DNA of 64,000 nt, from NCBI RefSeq assembly GCF_025919725.1, contig NZ_CP081495.1, forward strand, positions 1,922,001 to 1,986,000, in the 5' to 3' direction. Origin of the DNA: Flavobacterium agricola (GTDB lineage: Bacteria > Bacteroidota > Bacteroidia > Flavobacteriales > Flavobacteriaceae). This document shows positions 27,881 to 36,946 of the stretch, piece after piece; position 1 is the stretch's first letter, and every line of letters starts with the position of its first letter. Both the position numbers and the translations under genes were made by a program. The notes under the pieces were generated by a model, which was given only the letters and a program-made list of their open reading frames with translations, made no database searches and was not told the origin of the DNA.

Positions 27881-27908
27881 GATTATCTCTTAAAGCGTTT
27901 TTTTTATT
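27869..27908. terminator. Bidirectional intrinsic terminator
   Basis: AAAACGCTTTAAGA / TCTTAAAGCGTTTT with a 5-nt loop and T-run, overlapping the last codons of the deacetylase gene and the stop of the convergent gene. Confidence 0.85.
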
Positions 27909-29133
27909 TTAAAGTTCGTAAAGTTAAAACTGTAATTTCGGGCCAAACCCCAACGCGGCCAGGATAACCGTGATAACCAAAACCGCGGTTTACATATATA
28001 AACCTTTCGTTTTGCTCATAAAGCCCGCCCCAATGTTTGTACACATAACTTACAGGGCTCCATTGAAATCCGTTAGGTAATTCAAACCCAAACTGAAATC
28101 CGTGCGTATGGCCCGATAAAGTTAAATCATACCAAACATCGCTTTGTGATAAAATTAAATCAAAATGTGACGGATCGTGCGAAAGCACCAATTTAAAATC
28201 GGATGGAGCAACGCCTTGGCCCGCTTTTGTTATATCGCCTTGTTCTCCAAATCGGGCGCCCCAATTTTCAACCCCAAGTAATGCAATAGAATCTGAAGCG
28301 TTATTTAAATAAACATGCTCGTTTAACAACAAATTAAAATCCATTTTTTGATGAGAATCTTTTATCGCCTCAAAATTAGCTGCTTTTTGTTGTTCGGAAT
28401 CAAATTTTACGTACATGCCATAATCGTGATTTCCTAGTACAGAATATTTACCATATTTTGGCATTTTTATTTGCTTAATAAAAGGAATCCAGCGTTCGGT
28501 TTCGGTTGCTTTATTGTTCACCAAATCACCAGTAAAAACAAACAAATCAAATTCTTGCGCATTTATAAGCTCAATTGCTTTGGCAATTTCAACTTCGTTA
28601 TCTAAACTTCCTAAATGCATATCAGAAATTTGCAAAACTTTAAAACCATCAAAACTTTGCGGCAGGTTTTTCAGAAAAACTTCTTGCTCAATCACCCTAA
28701 ACTTATAACGGCCATAAACAATACCGTGAACAAAAGCTCCAAAATGAATTGCGGCAGCCAACAGAGCCAAATAACCAAAAAGCTTTGAACGGCGTGGTAA
28801 AAAATCGGAAACGTTATTTTTTAAACGTGAAAACTTATTTAACTTGAATAAGCCAAAAAGTACGCGAAAAATATCTTCAGCCAATAAAAAAATGGCAATC
28901 CATAATTTCGGAATGTAAAAAGTTAAAAAAATACCGATTGCCAATAAGCTTTTCGGATTTTGTCCGGTAACGCGATTGTAGGTAAAAAAGCTATAAATCA
29001 AATAGCCTAAAACAACCAGCGTAAATACAATATAAAATTGCCTTGCTCTTTTATTTTTTACAAATAATTTAAATAATTGGTAGGCGTAAATATCTGTTAC
29101 TGCAATAAATGTGAGTAGAAATACGTAAAACAT
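27904..29133 (-). CDS. Membrane-anchored metallophosphoesterase
   Basis: 409 aa. The N-terminal 150 residues contain four to five membrane helices; the C-terminal part is a calcineurin-like phosphoesterase with all metal motifs: DMHLG (about 170), GDLVNN (about 200), GNHDYGMY (about 235), SHDPSH (about 317) and GHTHGFQFG (about 341-349). It resembles YkuE/UDP-diacylglucosamine pyrophosphatase-like membrane enzymes; the substrate (lipid or nucleotide) cannot be read from the sequence. Single gene. Confidence 0.92.
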   Translation of the reverse strand: MFYVFLLTFIAVTDIYAYQLFKLFVKNKRARQFYIVFTLVVLGYLIYSFFTYNRVTGQNPKSLLAIGIFLTFYIPKLWIAIFLLAEDIFRVLFGLFKLNKFSRLKNNVSDFLPRRSKLFGYLALLAAAIHFGAFVHGIVYGRYKFRVIEQEVFLKNLPQSFDGFKVLQISDMHLGSLDNEVEIAKAIELINAQEFDLFVFTGDLVNNKATETERWIPFIKQIKMPKYGKYSVLGNHDYGMYVKFDSEQQKAANFEAIKDSHQKMDFNLLLNEHVYLNNASDSIALLGVENWGARFGEQGDITKAGQGVAPSDFKLVLSHDPSHFDLILSQSDVWYDLTLSGHTHGFQFGFELPNGFQWSPVSYVYKHWGGLYEQNERFIYVNRGFGYHGYPGRVGVWPEITVLTLRTLK

Positions 29134-29156
29134 GTTGTGCGATAAAATTCTTGTTG

Positions 29157-29164
29157 CAAAGGTA
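29157..29164 (-). promoter_or_regulatory. Candidate -7 element of the metallophosphoesterase gene
   Basis: The minus strand reads TACCTTTG, ending 23 nt before the ATG at 29133. No clear -33 box. Confidence 0.4.
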
Positions 29165-29236
29165 GTATTTTTAAAAATGCCATAAGCCGCATCCTAATAA
29201 AAAGTAAATAGATTAAGAAGTATGAAAGGAACTTTG

Positions 29237-29244
29237 TATTTTTG
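29237..29244 (+). promoter_or_regulatory. Candidate -7 element of polA
   Basis: TATTTTTG, 20 nt before the polA ATG. No well-spaced -33 TTTG. Confidence 0.4.
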
Positions 29245-29264
29245 ATACTTATAAAAATTTACAC

Positions 29265-32100
29265 ATGTCACAAAATCGTCTTTTTCTACTCGATGCCTAC
29301 GCGTTAATATTTAGAGGTTATTATGCTTTTATAAAAAATCCGAGAATTAATTCTAAAGGATTAGATACCTCTGCCATTATGGGATTCATGAATTCGTTAT
29401 TGGATGTTATTAAACGTGAGCGCCCCGATCATTTAGCGGTAGCTTTTGATAAAGCCGGAAGCGCTGCCCGATTAGAAATGTACAGCGAATACAAAGCAAA
29501 TCGTGACGAAACCCCAGAAGCTATTAAAATTGCAGTACCTTACATTCAGGAAATATTACGTGCCATGCACATTCCAATTGTTGAAGTTGCAGGGATTGAG
29601 GCTGATGATTTAATTGGAACCTTAGCCAAACAAGCCGAAAAAGAAGGTTTTCAGGTTTTTATGGTTACCCCAGATAAAGATTATGCCCAATTAGTTTCTG
29701 AAAATATTTTTATGTACCGCCCTGCTCGCATGGGCAATGGTATCGAAATTTGGGGCGTGCCCGAAGTTTTAGAAAAATTTGAAATTGAAAGACCTGAACA
29801 AGTTATTGACTTTTTAGGAATGATGGGTGATTCAGTTGATAACATTCCGGGATTACCTGGCGTGGGCGAAAAAACAGCTAAAAAGTTTTTGGCCGAGTAC
29901 GGAACCATGGAAAACTTATTGGCCAATACGCATCAACTAAAAGGTAAAATGAAAGAAAAAGTTGAAGCAGCTAAAGAGCTGGGCTTACTTTCTAAAAAAC
30001 TAGCAACCATTTTGTTAGATTGCCCGGTTACGTTTGATGCCGAAGCTTATAAATTAGAAAAACCCGATGTAGCAAAAACCGAAGCGATTTTTCAGGAATT
30101 AGAATTCCGCCGCATGCAGGAGCAATTCTCAAAACTTTTTGCAGATGGAGCTGATTTTGACGAGGTAGTTTCTACCACCGACGAATTTAAGGTTGCTGTA
30201 CCCAAACATTACAAAAAAACAGAAGCATCCGATCAATTTTCATTGTTCGAAATGCCAGAAGATGGTTTACCCGCTTTTTCAAGCTACAAAACCTTAGCAG
30301 ATACTGATCATTTATACCAAACCATTCAACCCGGATTTGGAGTAAAAATATTAGTACAAAACTTACTAAACCAAACCTCAGTTTGTTTTGATACCGAAAC
30401 AACCGGATTAGATGCATTGCATGCCGAATTGGTTGGTATTGCATTTTCGTATCAAGAAAACCAAGGCTATTATATTCCGTTTCCTGAAGATAGAAACGAA
30501 GCGATTGAAATTTTAAATCAACTAAAACCATTTTTCGAATCTGAGAAAATAGAAAAAGTTGGACAAAATTTAAAGTACGATTTAAAAGTGCTATCTAACT
30601 ATGGCATTCAGGTAAACGGCCCGCTGTTTGACACCATGATTGCGCATTATTTAATTAATCCGGATATGCGCCATAATATGGATGTTTTAGCCGAAACATA
30701 TTTGGGTTATTCGCCAAAACCAATTGAAGAATTGATTGGAAAAAAAGGGAAAAATCAGAAATCGATGCGCGAAGTAGATTTAGAAGATGCTAAAGAATAT
30801 GCGGTTGAAGATGCTGATATTACCTTTCAGTTAAAACATAAATTTGAACCGCAATTACAAAAAGCCAATACGCGAAAATTATTTGACGAAATTGAGATTC
30901 CGTTAGTAAAAGTTTTAGCAGCTATGGAACACGAAGGCATTCGTTTAGATGTTCCGTTTTTAAACGAATTATCAGAAAAAATTGCTGCAGAAATTAAAGC
31001 GTTAGAATTAAGCATTTACGAAATTGCAGGTACAACCTTTAACATTGCATCGCCAAAGCAATTAGGCGAAGTTTTATTTGATACGTTAAAAATTGGTAGC
31101 GGTAAAATTAAAAAAACCAAAACGGGCCAATATGCAACCGGTGAAGAAGTTTTAAGCGATTTAGCGAAAGACAATGAAATTGTTCAGAAAATTTTAGAAT
31201 ATCGCCAAGTTGTAAAGCTACAAAATACATATATTGATGCATTGCCAAAACAAGTTGATGCAACAACCAATCGTGTACATACCGATTACATGCAAACCGT
31301 AGCTGCCACCGGACGTTTAAGTTCAAACAATCCGAACTTGCAAAACATTCCGATTCGAACCGAACGCGGACGATTGATTCGTAAAGCATTTATTCCACGC
31401 GATGAAAATTACACATTAGTTTCGGCCGATTATTCTCAAATTGAATTGCGTATTATTGCAGCCATTTCTGGTGAAGAAAACATGATTCAATCATTTAAAA
31501 ATGGAGAAGATATTCACCGTGCAACAGCAGCTAAAGTTTTTAATGTTCCTTTAGACGAAGTTACAAAAGAACAACGTAGCCATGCAAAAACGGTAAACTT
31601 TGGAATTATTTATGGTGTTTCGGCCTTTGGTTTAAGCCAACAAACCAATTTAAGCCGCCAAGAAAGTGCTGCACTTATTGATGCCTATTACAAAACGTAC
31701 GCGTTTACGTAATTTTATTGATGAGCAAATTGCATTTGCTCGTGATAATGGTTATGTACAAACCGTTTTGGGGCGCCGTCGTTATTTACGCGATATAAAT
31801 TCGGGTAATGCTATGGTGCGTGGAGGTGCAGAACGAAATGCCGTTAATGCACCTATTCAGGGTTCGGCGGCCGATATTATTAAAATTGCGATGATTAACA
31901 TTTATAATAAGTTAACTCAAGAAAACTGGAAATCTAAAATGTTGTTGCAAGTACACGACGAATTGGTTTTTGATGTGCATCGCGACGAATTAGATAAAAT
32001 TAAACCAATGATAAAACATGAAATGGAAAATGCATTTAAGCTAATTGTTCCGTTAGAAGTTGAAATTGGCGAAGGTAAAAACTGGTTAGAAGCGCATTAA
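29265..32100 (+). CDS. polA: DNA polymerase I (frame broken near 31700)
   Basis: Replication/repair polymerase with 5' nuclease, 3'-5' exonuclease and polymerase domains. The first ORF (815 aa, to 31712) carries the 5' nuclease (LLDAYALIFRGYYAF, DKDYAQLV), the exonuclease with DTETTGLDA (about residue 376) and polymerase motif A DYSQIELRI. A second ORF in another frame continues with LRNFIDEQIAFARDNGYV, GRRRYLRDIN and motif C VHDELVFDV. At 31698-31704 the text TACGCGT should probably be TACCCGCGT (KTYPRLRNF), a loss of two C. The repaired length is about 945 aa. An essential-type gene with every motif intact, so sequencing error is likely. Confidence 0.94.
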
Positions 32101-32120
32101 TCTACTATAAATAAATGTTT

Positions 32121-32152
32121 AAAAAAGAGGTTGTTAAGCAACCTCTTTTTTT
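32121..32152 (+). terminator. Intrinsic terminator of polA
   Basis: AAAAAAGAGGTTG / CAACCTCTTTTTTT stem just after the polA stop. Confidence 0.85.
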
Positions 32153-32202
32153 ATTCAAAATAAGCAACTATTTTTAACCATCAATTTTTAGCGTTTCGTT
32201 TT

Positions 32203-33492
32203 ATGAAAAAAATACTTTATATTTTTCTAATAATATCCTTTTCAGCAACTGCACAAAGCAATATTAGTAAAATTGACAGCCTATTAACGTATTACAACAT
32301 CAATCAGAAAATGATGGGGCAATACGCCATTAAACTTGGCAACAGCACCGTTTTAGAAACGGCTTATGGCAACAAAACCAATCCAACCGTAAAGCTAAAC
32401 AACGAAAGTAAATTTAAAATTGGTGATATAACTAAAATGTTTACAGCAACCTTAATATTACAATTGGTTGATGAAAAAAAATTAAAACTTACCGACAACT
32501 TAAATAAGTTTTACCCGAAAATACCCGAAGCAAAACAAATTACCATAGAAATGTTGTTGCGCCACCGTAGCGGATTACCAGATTATGTGGGCATTGAAAA
32601 TGTAGAAAATACAACAAGCCAACAAGTTTTAAAATGGATTGAAGCTAGTGATTTATTGTTTGAGCCAGGAACAGCAACCAAGTTTGCCAGCACAAATTAT
32701 TTTTTATTGGGCGAAATTTTACAGCAAATAACTCAAAAAACATATAACGATAATCTGATTGCGCGCATCTGCAAACCGCTTAATTTATATTTTACATCGC
32801 TACAAGGTTATGCAATTACCGAACCTAAACAGCCGGCAGCAAGTTATTTGTTTCGTTTAAACCATTGGGTTGAAACCAACGAAAAATATTCGCCAGCATT
32901 ATACGCAGCAAACGGCATTATTTCGAACGCAAAAGATCTTAGTAAATTTATTCATGGCTTATTTAGTTACAAACTACTAAAAAAAGAAACGGTTGATAAA
33001 ATGATTGAAACACAAAACGGATTTGGCTTGGGTATTACAGCAATTCCGTTTGGAGATCGTGTGTTTTATGGCCATGCAGGCAGAATTGATGCAAACCAAA
33101 CCGTAGTTTTATATAACCCGGGCGAAAAATTAGCTTACACAGCTTTAAACAACGCGGTAGCTACAAATACAAACGAAATTAACATTTCGGTATTAGCCAT
33201 ATATTTTAATCAGCCATTTGCATTCCCAGATTTTACAGATTTAGAAATTCCTGAAAGCATTTTAAAAAATTATATCGGAATTTATAAATCGGATGATTTA
33301 CCAATAGAAATAAAAGTATTTATTGAAAACGGAAAATTATTTGCACAAGCAGCCGGCCAAGCCGATTTTCCGTTAGCTGCAAAATCAGAAACCGAATTTC
33401 AGTTTCATCCAGCACGTATCAAAATAACTTTTAAAAACAACGAATTTATTCTAAATCAATCAGATGCAAATTACTTGTTTACAAAACAGTAA
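32203..33492 (+). CDS. Secreted serine-hydrolase-fold (beta-lactamase/AmpC-like) protein lacking the catalytic Ser
   Basis: 429 aa. Signal peptide at residues 1-17 (cut after ATA). The fold matches class C beta-lactamase/D-alanyl-D-alanine peptidase-like hydrolases: FKIGDITKMFTATLIL, MLLRHRSGLPDYVG, NYFLLGEIL and a HAG motif. In active members the first motif is Ser-x-x-Lys; here position 75 is Asp (GAT) with Lys78 kept. The second motif Tyr-Ser-Asn is replaced by Phe-Ala-Ser (161-163). Two of three catalytic motifs are therefore lost while the frame is open over full length, suggesting a pseudoenzyme. A C-terminal beta-rich domain (about 345-429) follows. Confidence 0.88.
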   Translation: MKKILYIFLIISFSATAQSNISKIDSLLTYYNINQKMMGQYAIKLGNSTVLETAYGNKTNPTVKLNNESKFKIGDITKMFTATLILQLVDEKKLKLTDNLNKFYPKIPEAKQITIEMLLRHRSGLPDYVGIENVENTTSQQVLKWIEASDLLFEPGTATKFASTNYFLLGEILQQITQKTYNDNLIARICKPLNLYFTSLQGYAITEPKQPAASYLFRLNHWVETNEKYSPALYAANGIISNAKDLSKFIHGLFSYKLLKKETVDKMIETQNGFGLGITAIPFGDRVFYGHAGRIDANQTVVLYNPGEKLAYTALNNAVATNTNEINISVLAIYFNQPFAFPDFTDLEIPESILKNYIGIYKSDDLPIEIKVFIENGKLFAQAAGQADFPLAAKSETEFQFHPARIKITFKNNEFILNQSDANYLFTKQ

Positions 33493-33555
33493 AAGCCAAA
33501 AGCAATATAAAATAATAAATTTTTGATAAAAAACATACAGTTTATCCCATATCCG

Positions 33556-33586
33556 TTTGTTTAATTAATAATTATGATTAATTTTG
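33556..33586 (+). promoter_or_regulatory. Promoter of the rplM-rpsI(-rpsB-tsf) operon
   Basis: TTTG (33556-33559), 19 nt, TAATTTTG (33579-33586): an exact Bacteroidota consensus with optimal spacing, about 46 nt before rplM. Confidence 0.8.
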
Positions 33587-33632
33587 CACTCCTTTAATTA
33601 GGAATGGAATGTTTAATTAAATAATTTTTATT

Positions 33633-34088
33633 GTGAACAATTTAAGCTACAAAACTGTATCAGCTAACAAAGCAACTGTTCAAAAAGAATGGATTGTAGT
33701 TGATGCTGAAGGTCATAACTTAGGTCGCTTAGCAACAAAAGTAGCAATGCTTTTAAGAGGTAAGTACAAACCAAGTTATACACCACATGTTGACTGTGGA
33801 GATAACGTAATCGTTATCAATGCTGAAAAAATCAATTTAACTGGAAACAAATTAAATGACAAAACTTACGTTCGTCATACAGGTTACCCAGGTGGACAAA
33901 GATTTTTAACAGCTAAAGTAATGCAACAAAAAAACCCTGCATTATTAGTAGAAAAAGCGGTAAAAGGAATGTTACCTAAAAACAGATTAGGTGCACAATT
34001 ATTCCGTAATTTAAATGTATACGTTGGTGCTGCTCACAAACATGAAGCGCAACAACCTAAAACTGTAAACTTAAACGAGATTAAGTAA
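33633..34088 (+). CDS. rplM: 50S ribosomal protein L13
   Basis: 151 aa, including the L13 signature RHTGYPGGQRFLTAKVM and LGRLATKVAMLLRGK. The start is GTG (33633, VNNLSYKTVSANKATV); it aligns with the usual N-terminus of Bacteroidota L13, so the unusual start codon is accepted. The stop TAA overlaps the rpsI ATG (TAATG), implying translational coupling. Confidence 0.97.
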   Translation: MNNLSYKTVSANKATVQKEWIVVDAEGHNLGRLATKVAMLLRGKYKPSYTPHVDCGDNVIVINAEKINLTGNKLNDKTYVRHTGYPGGQRFLTAKVMQQKNPALLVEKAVKGMLPKNRLGAQLFRNLNVYVGAAHKHEAQQPKTVNLNEIK

Positions 34089-34474
34089 TGGAAGTAATTC
34101 ACAAAATCGGTAGAAGAAAAACTGCTGTAGCACGTGTTTATGTTTCTAAAGGAACAGGAAACATTACAGTAAACAAAAAAGAATTCGCAGTATATTTCCC
34201 AACTGCTACTTTACAATACAAAGTTATGCAACCTTTAGCTATGACTGAAAATGCTGCTAACTTTGACGTAAAAGTAAATGTTTACGGTGGTGGAACTAAC
34301 GGACAAGCTGAAGCAGTGCGTATGGCAATTGCAAGAGCTATGTGTGAAGTTGATGCTGAGAACAGAGCAATTTTAAAACCAGAAGGCTTATTAACTCGTG
34401 ATCCACGTATGGTTGAGCGTAAGAAATTTGGTCAGAAGAAAGCTCGTAAGAGATTCCAATTCTCTAAACGTTAA
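34088..34474 (+). CDS. rpsI: 30S ribosomal protein S9
   Basis: 128 aa. Begins MEVIHKIGRRKTAVARVYV and ends in the basic tail KKFGQKKARKRFQFSKR that reaches the ribosomal P site. Overlaps rplM by one base. Confidence 0.98.
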   Translation: MEVIHKIGRRKTAVARVYVSKGTGNITVNKKEFAVYFPTATLQYKVMQPLAMTENAANFDVKVNVYGGGTNGQAEAVRMAIARAMCEVDAENRAILKPEGLLTRDPRMVERKKFGQKKARKRFQFSKR

Positions 34475-34510
34475 TATTTATTTATTATTAAAAAATCTAA
34501 GTTTTTGTTG

Positions 34511-34617
34511 CACGCCTGCTGAGGCAGGAGGTAGTTTAGCATCTAAATGGCTGAGACCGAATTATTCCTCGCTACTCATTCATTGCTAATCATCAAGAAC
34601 GTAAACTATTCACAAAA
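34511..34617 (+). other. Structured-looking leader between rpsI and rpsB
   Basis: The 143-nt gap between rpsI and rpsB holds a stretch of higher GC than its surroundings, with a hairpin CCTGC-TGAG-GCAGG at 34515-34528 and no U-run. It sits directly upstream of rpsB, where autoregulatory S2-binding leaders are known in other bacteria. No known family is recognised; the regulatory role is an inference. Confidence 0.4.
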
Positions 34618-35367
34618 ATGGCAAACAAAGTAGAAGTTAAAGAATTACTAGAAGCAGGTGTTCACTTCGGACACATGACTAGAAAGTGGAATCCAAACAT
34701 GGCTCCTTATATTTACATGGAGCGTAATGGAATTCACATTATTAATTTATATAAAACTGCAGCTAAAATTGAAGAAGCTAATGAAGCTTTAAAAAAGATT
34801 TCTGCATCAGGTCGTAAAGTTTTATTCGTTGCGACAAAAAAACAAGCGAAAGACATCGTTGCTGAAAAAGCAGCAGCTGTAAACATGCCTTACATCACTG
34901 AAAGATGGCCAGGTGGTATGTTAACAAACTTCGTTACAATTCGTAAAGCGATCAAAAAAATGACTGCTATCGATAAAATGAAGAAAGATGGTACTTTCAT
35001 GACTTTATCTAAAAAAGAACGTTTACAAGTTGACCGTTTAAGAGCTAAGTTAGAGAAAAACTTAGGTTCTATTGCGGACATGACAAGATTACCTGCTGCG
35101 TTATTTATCGTAGATATTAAAGCAGAACACATCGCAGTAAAAGAAGCTCAAAAATTAAACATTCCAATTTTTGCTATGGTTGACACAAACTCTGACCCAC
35201 GTGAGGTTGATTTTGTTATTCCTGCAAACGACGATGCTTCTAAATCGATCGACAAAGTTTTATCTTTAGTTACAGGCGCAATTGCTGAAGGTTTAGCGGA
35301 TAGAAAATCTGAAAAAGATGATTTACCAGCTGCTCCTGCAAAAGAAACTGCTGAAACTCAAGAATAA
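34618..35367 (+). CDS. rpsB: 30S ribosomal protein S2
   Basis: 249 aa. Signature stretches: LLEAGVHFGHMTRKWNPNM, YITERWPGGMLTNF and VDTNSDPREVDFVIPANDDA. The Asp/Glu-rich C-terminal tail is typical for the phylum. It lies behind a 143-nt leader and is followed by an internal terminator before tsf. Confidence 0.98.
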   Translation: MANKVEVKELLEAGVHFGHMTRKWNPNMAPYIYMERNGIHIINLYKTAAKIEEANEALKKISASGRKVLFVATKKQAKDIVAEKAAAVNMPYITERWPGGMLTNFVTIRKAIKKMTAIDKMKKDGTFMTLSKKERLQVDRLRAKLEKNLGSIADMTRLPAALFIVDIKAEHIAVKEAQKLNIPIFAMVDTNSDPREVDFVIPANDDASKSIDKVLSLVTGAIAEGLADRKSEKDDLPAAPAKETAETQE

Positions 35368-35382
35368 TATTCAAAAAGATAA

Positions 35383-35427
35383 AGTCGTTAGCAGAGTACT
35401 GAATAAGTTCTCTCTAACGGCTTTTTT
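35383..35427 (+). terminator. Intrinsic terminator between rpsB and tsf
   Basis: AGTCGTTAG paired with CTAACGGCT (one G-U), extended by AGAG/CTCT, followed by TTTTTT. It lies inside what is usually one operon, so it probably lowers tsf transcription relative to rpsB. Confidence 0.75.
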
Positions 35428-35465
35428 GATACAAAACATTAGATAACTATTAAATTTTATATACA

Positions 35466-36431
35466 ATGGCAAATATTAGTGCTGCGGACGTAAATAAATT
35501 AAGACAATCTACAGGTGCCGGAATGATGGACTGTAAAAAAGCTTTAGTTGAAGCTGAAGGAGATTTCGAAAAAGCAATCAAAATCCTACGTGAAAAAGGA
35601 CAAAAAATTGCAGCAAACCGTTCTGACCGCGATTCAAGCGAAGGAGCTGCTGTAGCTTTTGTTAATGCAGATAACACAAAAGGTGTTATTTTAACTTTAA
35701 ACTGTGAAACTGACTTCGTAGGTAAAAACGATTCTTTCGTTGCTTTAGCAAAAGAATTAGTAGAAAAAGCAATCAACTTTAACACTAAAGAAGATTTCTT
35801 AGCTTCTGCTTACGATGATACAATGACTGTTGCTGAAAAATTAATTGAGCAAACTGGTGTTATTGGTGAAAAAATTGAAATCGGTGGATTTGAAGTTTTA
35901 GAAGGAGCTTATATCGGATCTTACGTTCACGTAAACAAAATTGCTGCATTAACTGCTTTATCAGCTGCTGTTAAAGGTGCAGAAGTTTTAACTAAAGATA
36001 TTTCAATGCAAGTTGCATCAATGGGTGCAGAAACTTTATCATTTAAAGATTTCGATCCAGCATATGTTGCTTCAGAAACAGCTGCTCGTATTGCTGTAAT
36101 TGAAAAAGACAACGAAGAATTAGTGCGTTTAGGTAAAACATTGAAAAATGTACCTCAATACATTTCTTTCTCTCAAATCACTGAAGAAGTTTTAGCTAAA
36201 GCTGAAGAAGATGCTAAAGAAGAATTAAGAAAAGAAGGTAAACCAGAACAAATTTGGGACAAAATTATTCCTGGTAAAATTGCTCGTTTCATTTCTGACA
36301 ACACAACTTTAGACCAAGAAAAAGCTTTATTAGACCAAAACTTTATTAAAGATGAAAGCAAAAAAGTTGCTGATTACGTAAAAGGTTTTGAAGTTGAAAT
36401 CACAGATTTCAAACGTGTAACTTTAGGTTAA
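35466..36431 (+). CDS. tsf: Translation elongation factor Ts
   Basis: Nucleotide exchange factor for EF-Tu. 321 aa, the long form common in Bacteroidota. The N-terminal UBA-like domain VNKLRQSTGAGMMDCKKAL and the motif NCETDFVGKND are present. Ends at a strong terminator. Confidence 0.98.
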   Translation: MANISAADVNKLRQSTGAGMMDCKKALVEAEGDFEKAIKILREKGQKIAANRSDRDSSEGAAVAFVNADNTKGVILTLNCETDFVGKNDSFVALAKELVEKAINFNTKEDFLASAYDDTMTVAEKLIEQTGVIGEKIEIGGFEVLEGAYIGSYVHVNKIAALTALSAAVKGAEVLTKDISMQVASMGAETLSFKDFDPAYVASETAARIAVIEKDNEELVRLGKTLKNVPQYISFSQITEEVLAKAEEDAKEELRKEGKPEQIWDKIIPGKIARFISDNTTLDQEKALLDQNFIKDESKKVADYVKGFEVEITDFKRVTLG

Positions 36432-36453
36432 TATCTACTTTTTAGTACTATAT

Positions 36454-36488
36454 AAAAATCCCGAACGCTAGCGTTCGGGATTTTTTTT
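36454..36488 (+). terminator. Intrinsic terminator of tsf
   Basis: AAAATCCCGAACGCTAGCGTTCGGGATTTT palindrome (36455-36484), then further T. Confidence 0.9.
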
Positions 36489-36946
36489 ATGCTTTAGTTC
36501 AAAAAAGCATTTTATTTCTTAAATAAAACAAAACCTAAATAGGACATAATTAAAATTACAGCACAAATAGCACATTGAAAAAAACACAACTCCAATTATT
36601 ATATTCCCAACAAAAAGGCTCATAATTAATAATCTATAAAAAAAACAAAGAGAGCTAACAAAATATAATAATTATTAACCTTAATTATTAAAAATCTCAA
36701 ATAAAAGAAAAAATAAGCCTTTTTTGTCAAAAAAGTAAGACGTTAAAATTATAAAAAACGTGTATTTGAATCAGGCATTCCATTCTCATTTTTCTATATT
36801 TGTTATACACACATCATATTTAGTAGTTATTAGCCACAAATAAGCCCAATAACTATAAAAACAAGCGACATGGTTGCAAAAATAAAAATAAGGGCTAAAA
36901 ACTACTAAAACTAAATATTTATAACCTCAAATAATACCCTATTCTT
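36489..36946. other. AT-rich intergenic region without a recognisable gene
   Basis: About 460 nt with no ORF of note and no recognised RNA. The only signal I see is a TATATTTG box at 36795-36802. The rest is A-rich sequence with short homopolymers. Confidence 0.6.
36795..36802 (+). promoter_or_regulatory. Candidate -7 element for the M20 amidohydrolase gene
   Basis: TATATTTG. The nearest upstream TTG is 26 nt away, longer than usual. It would give a leader of about 140 nt. Confidence 0.35.

Noticed and set aside
29265..32100. polA as a pseudogene
   Set aside because: All domains and catalytic motifs are intact on both sides of one short indel; several other core genes show the same homopolymer-type defect.
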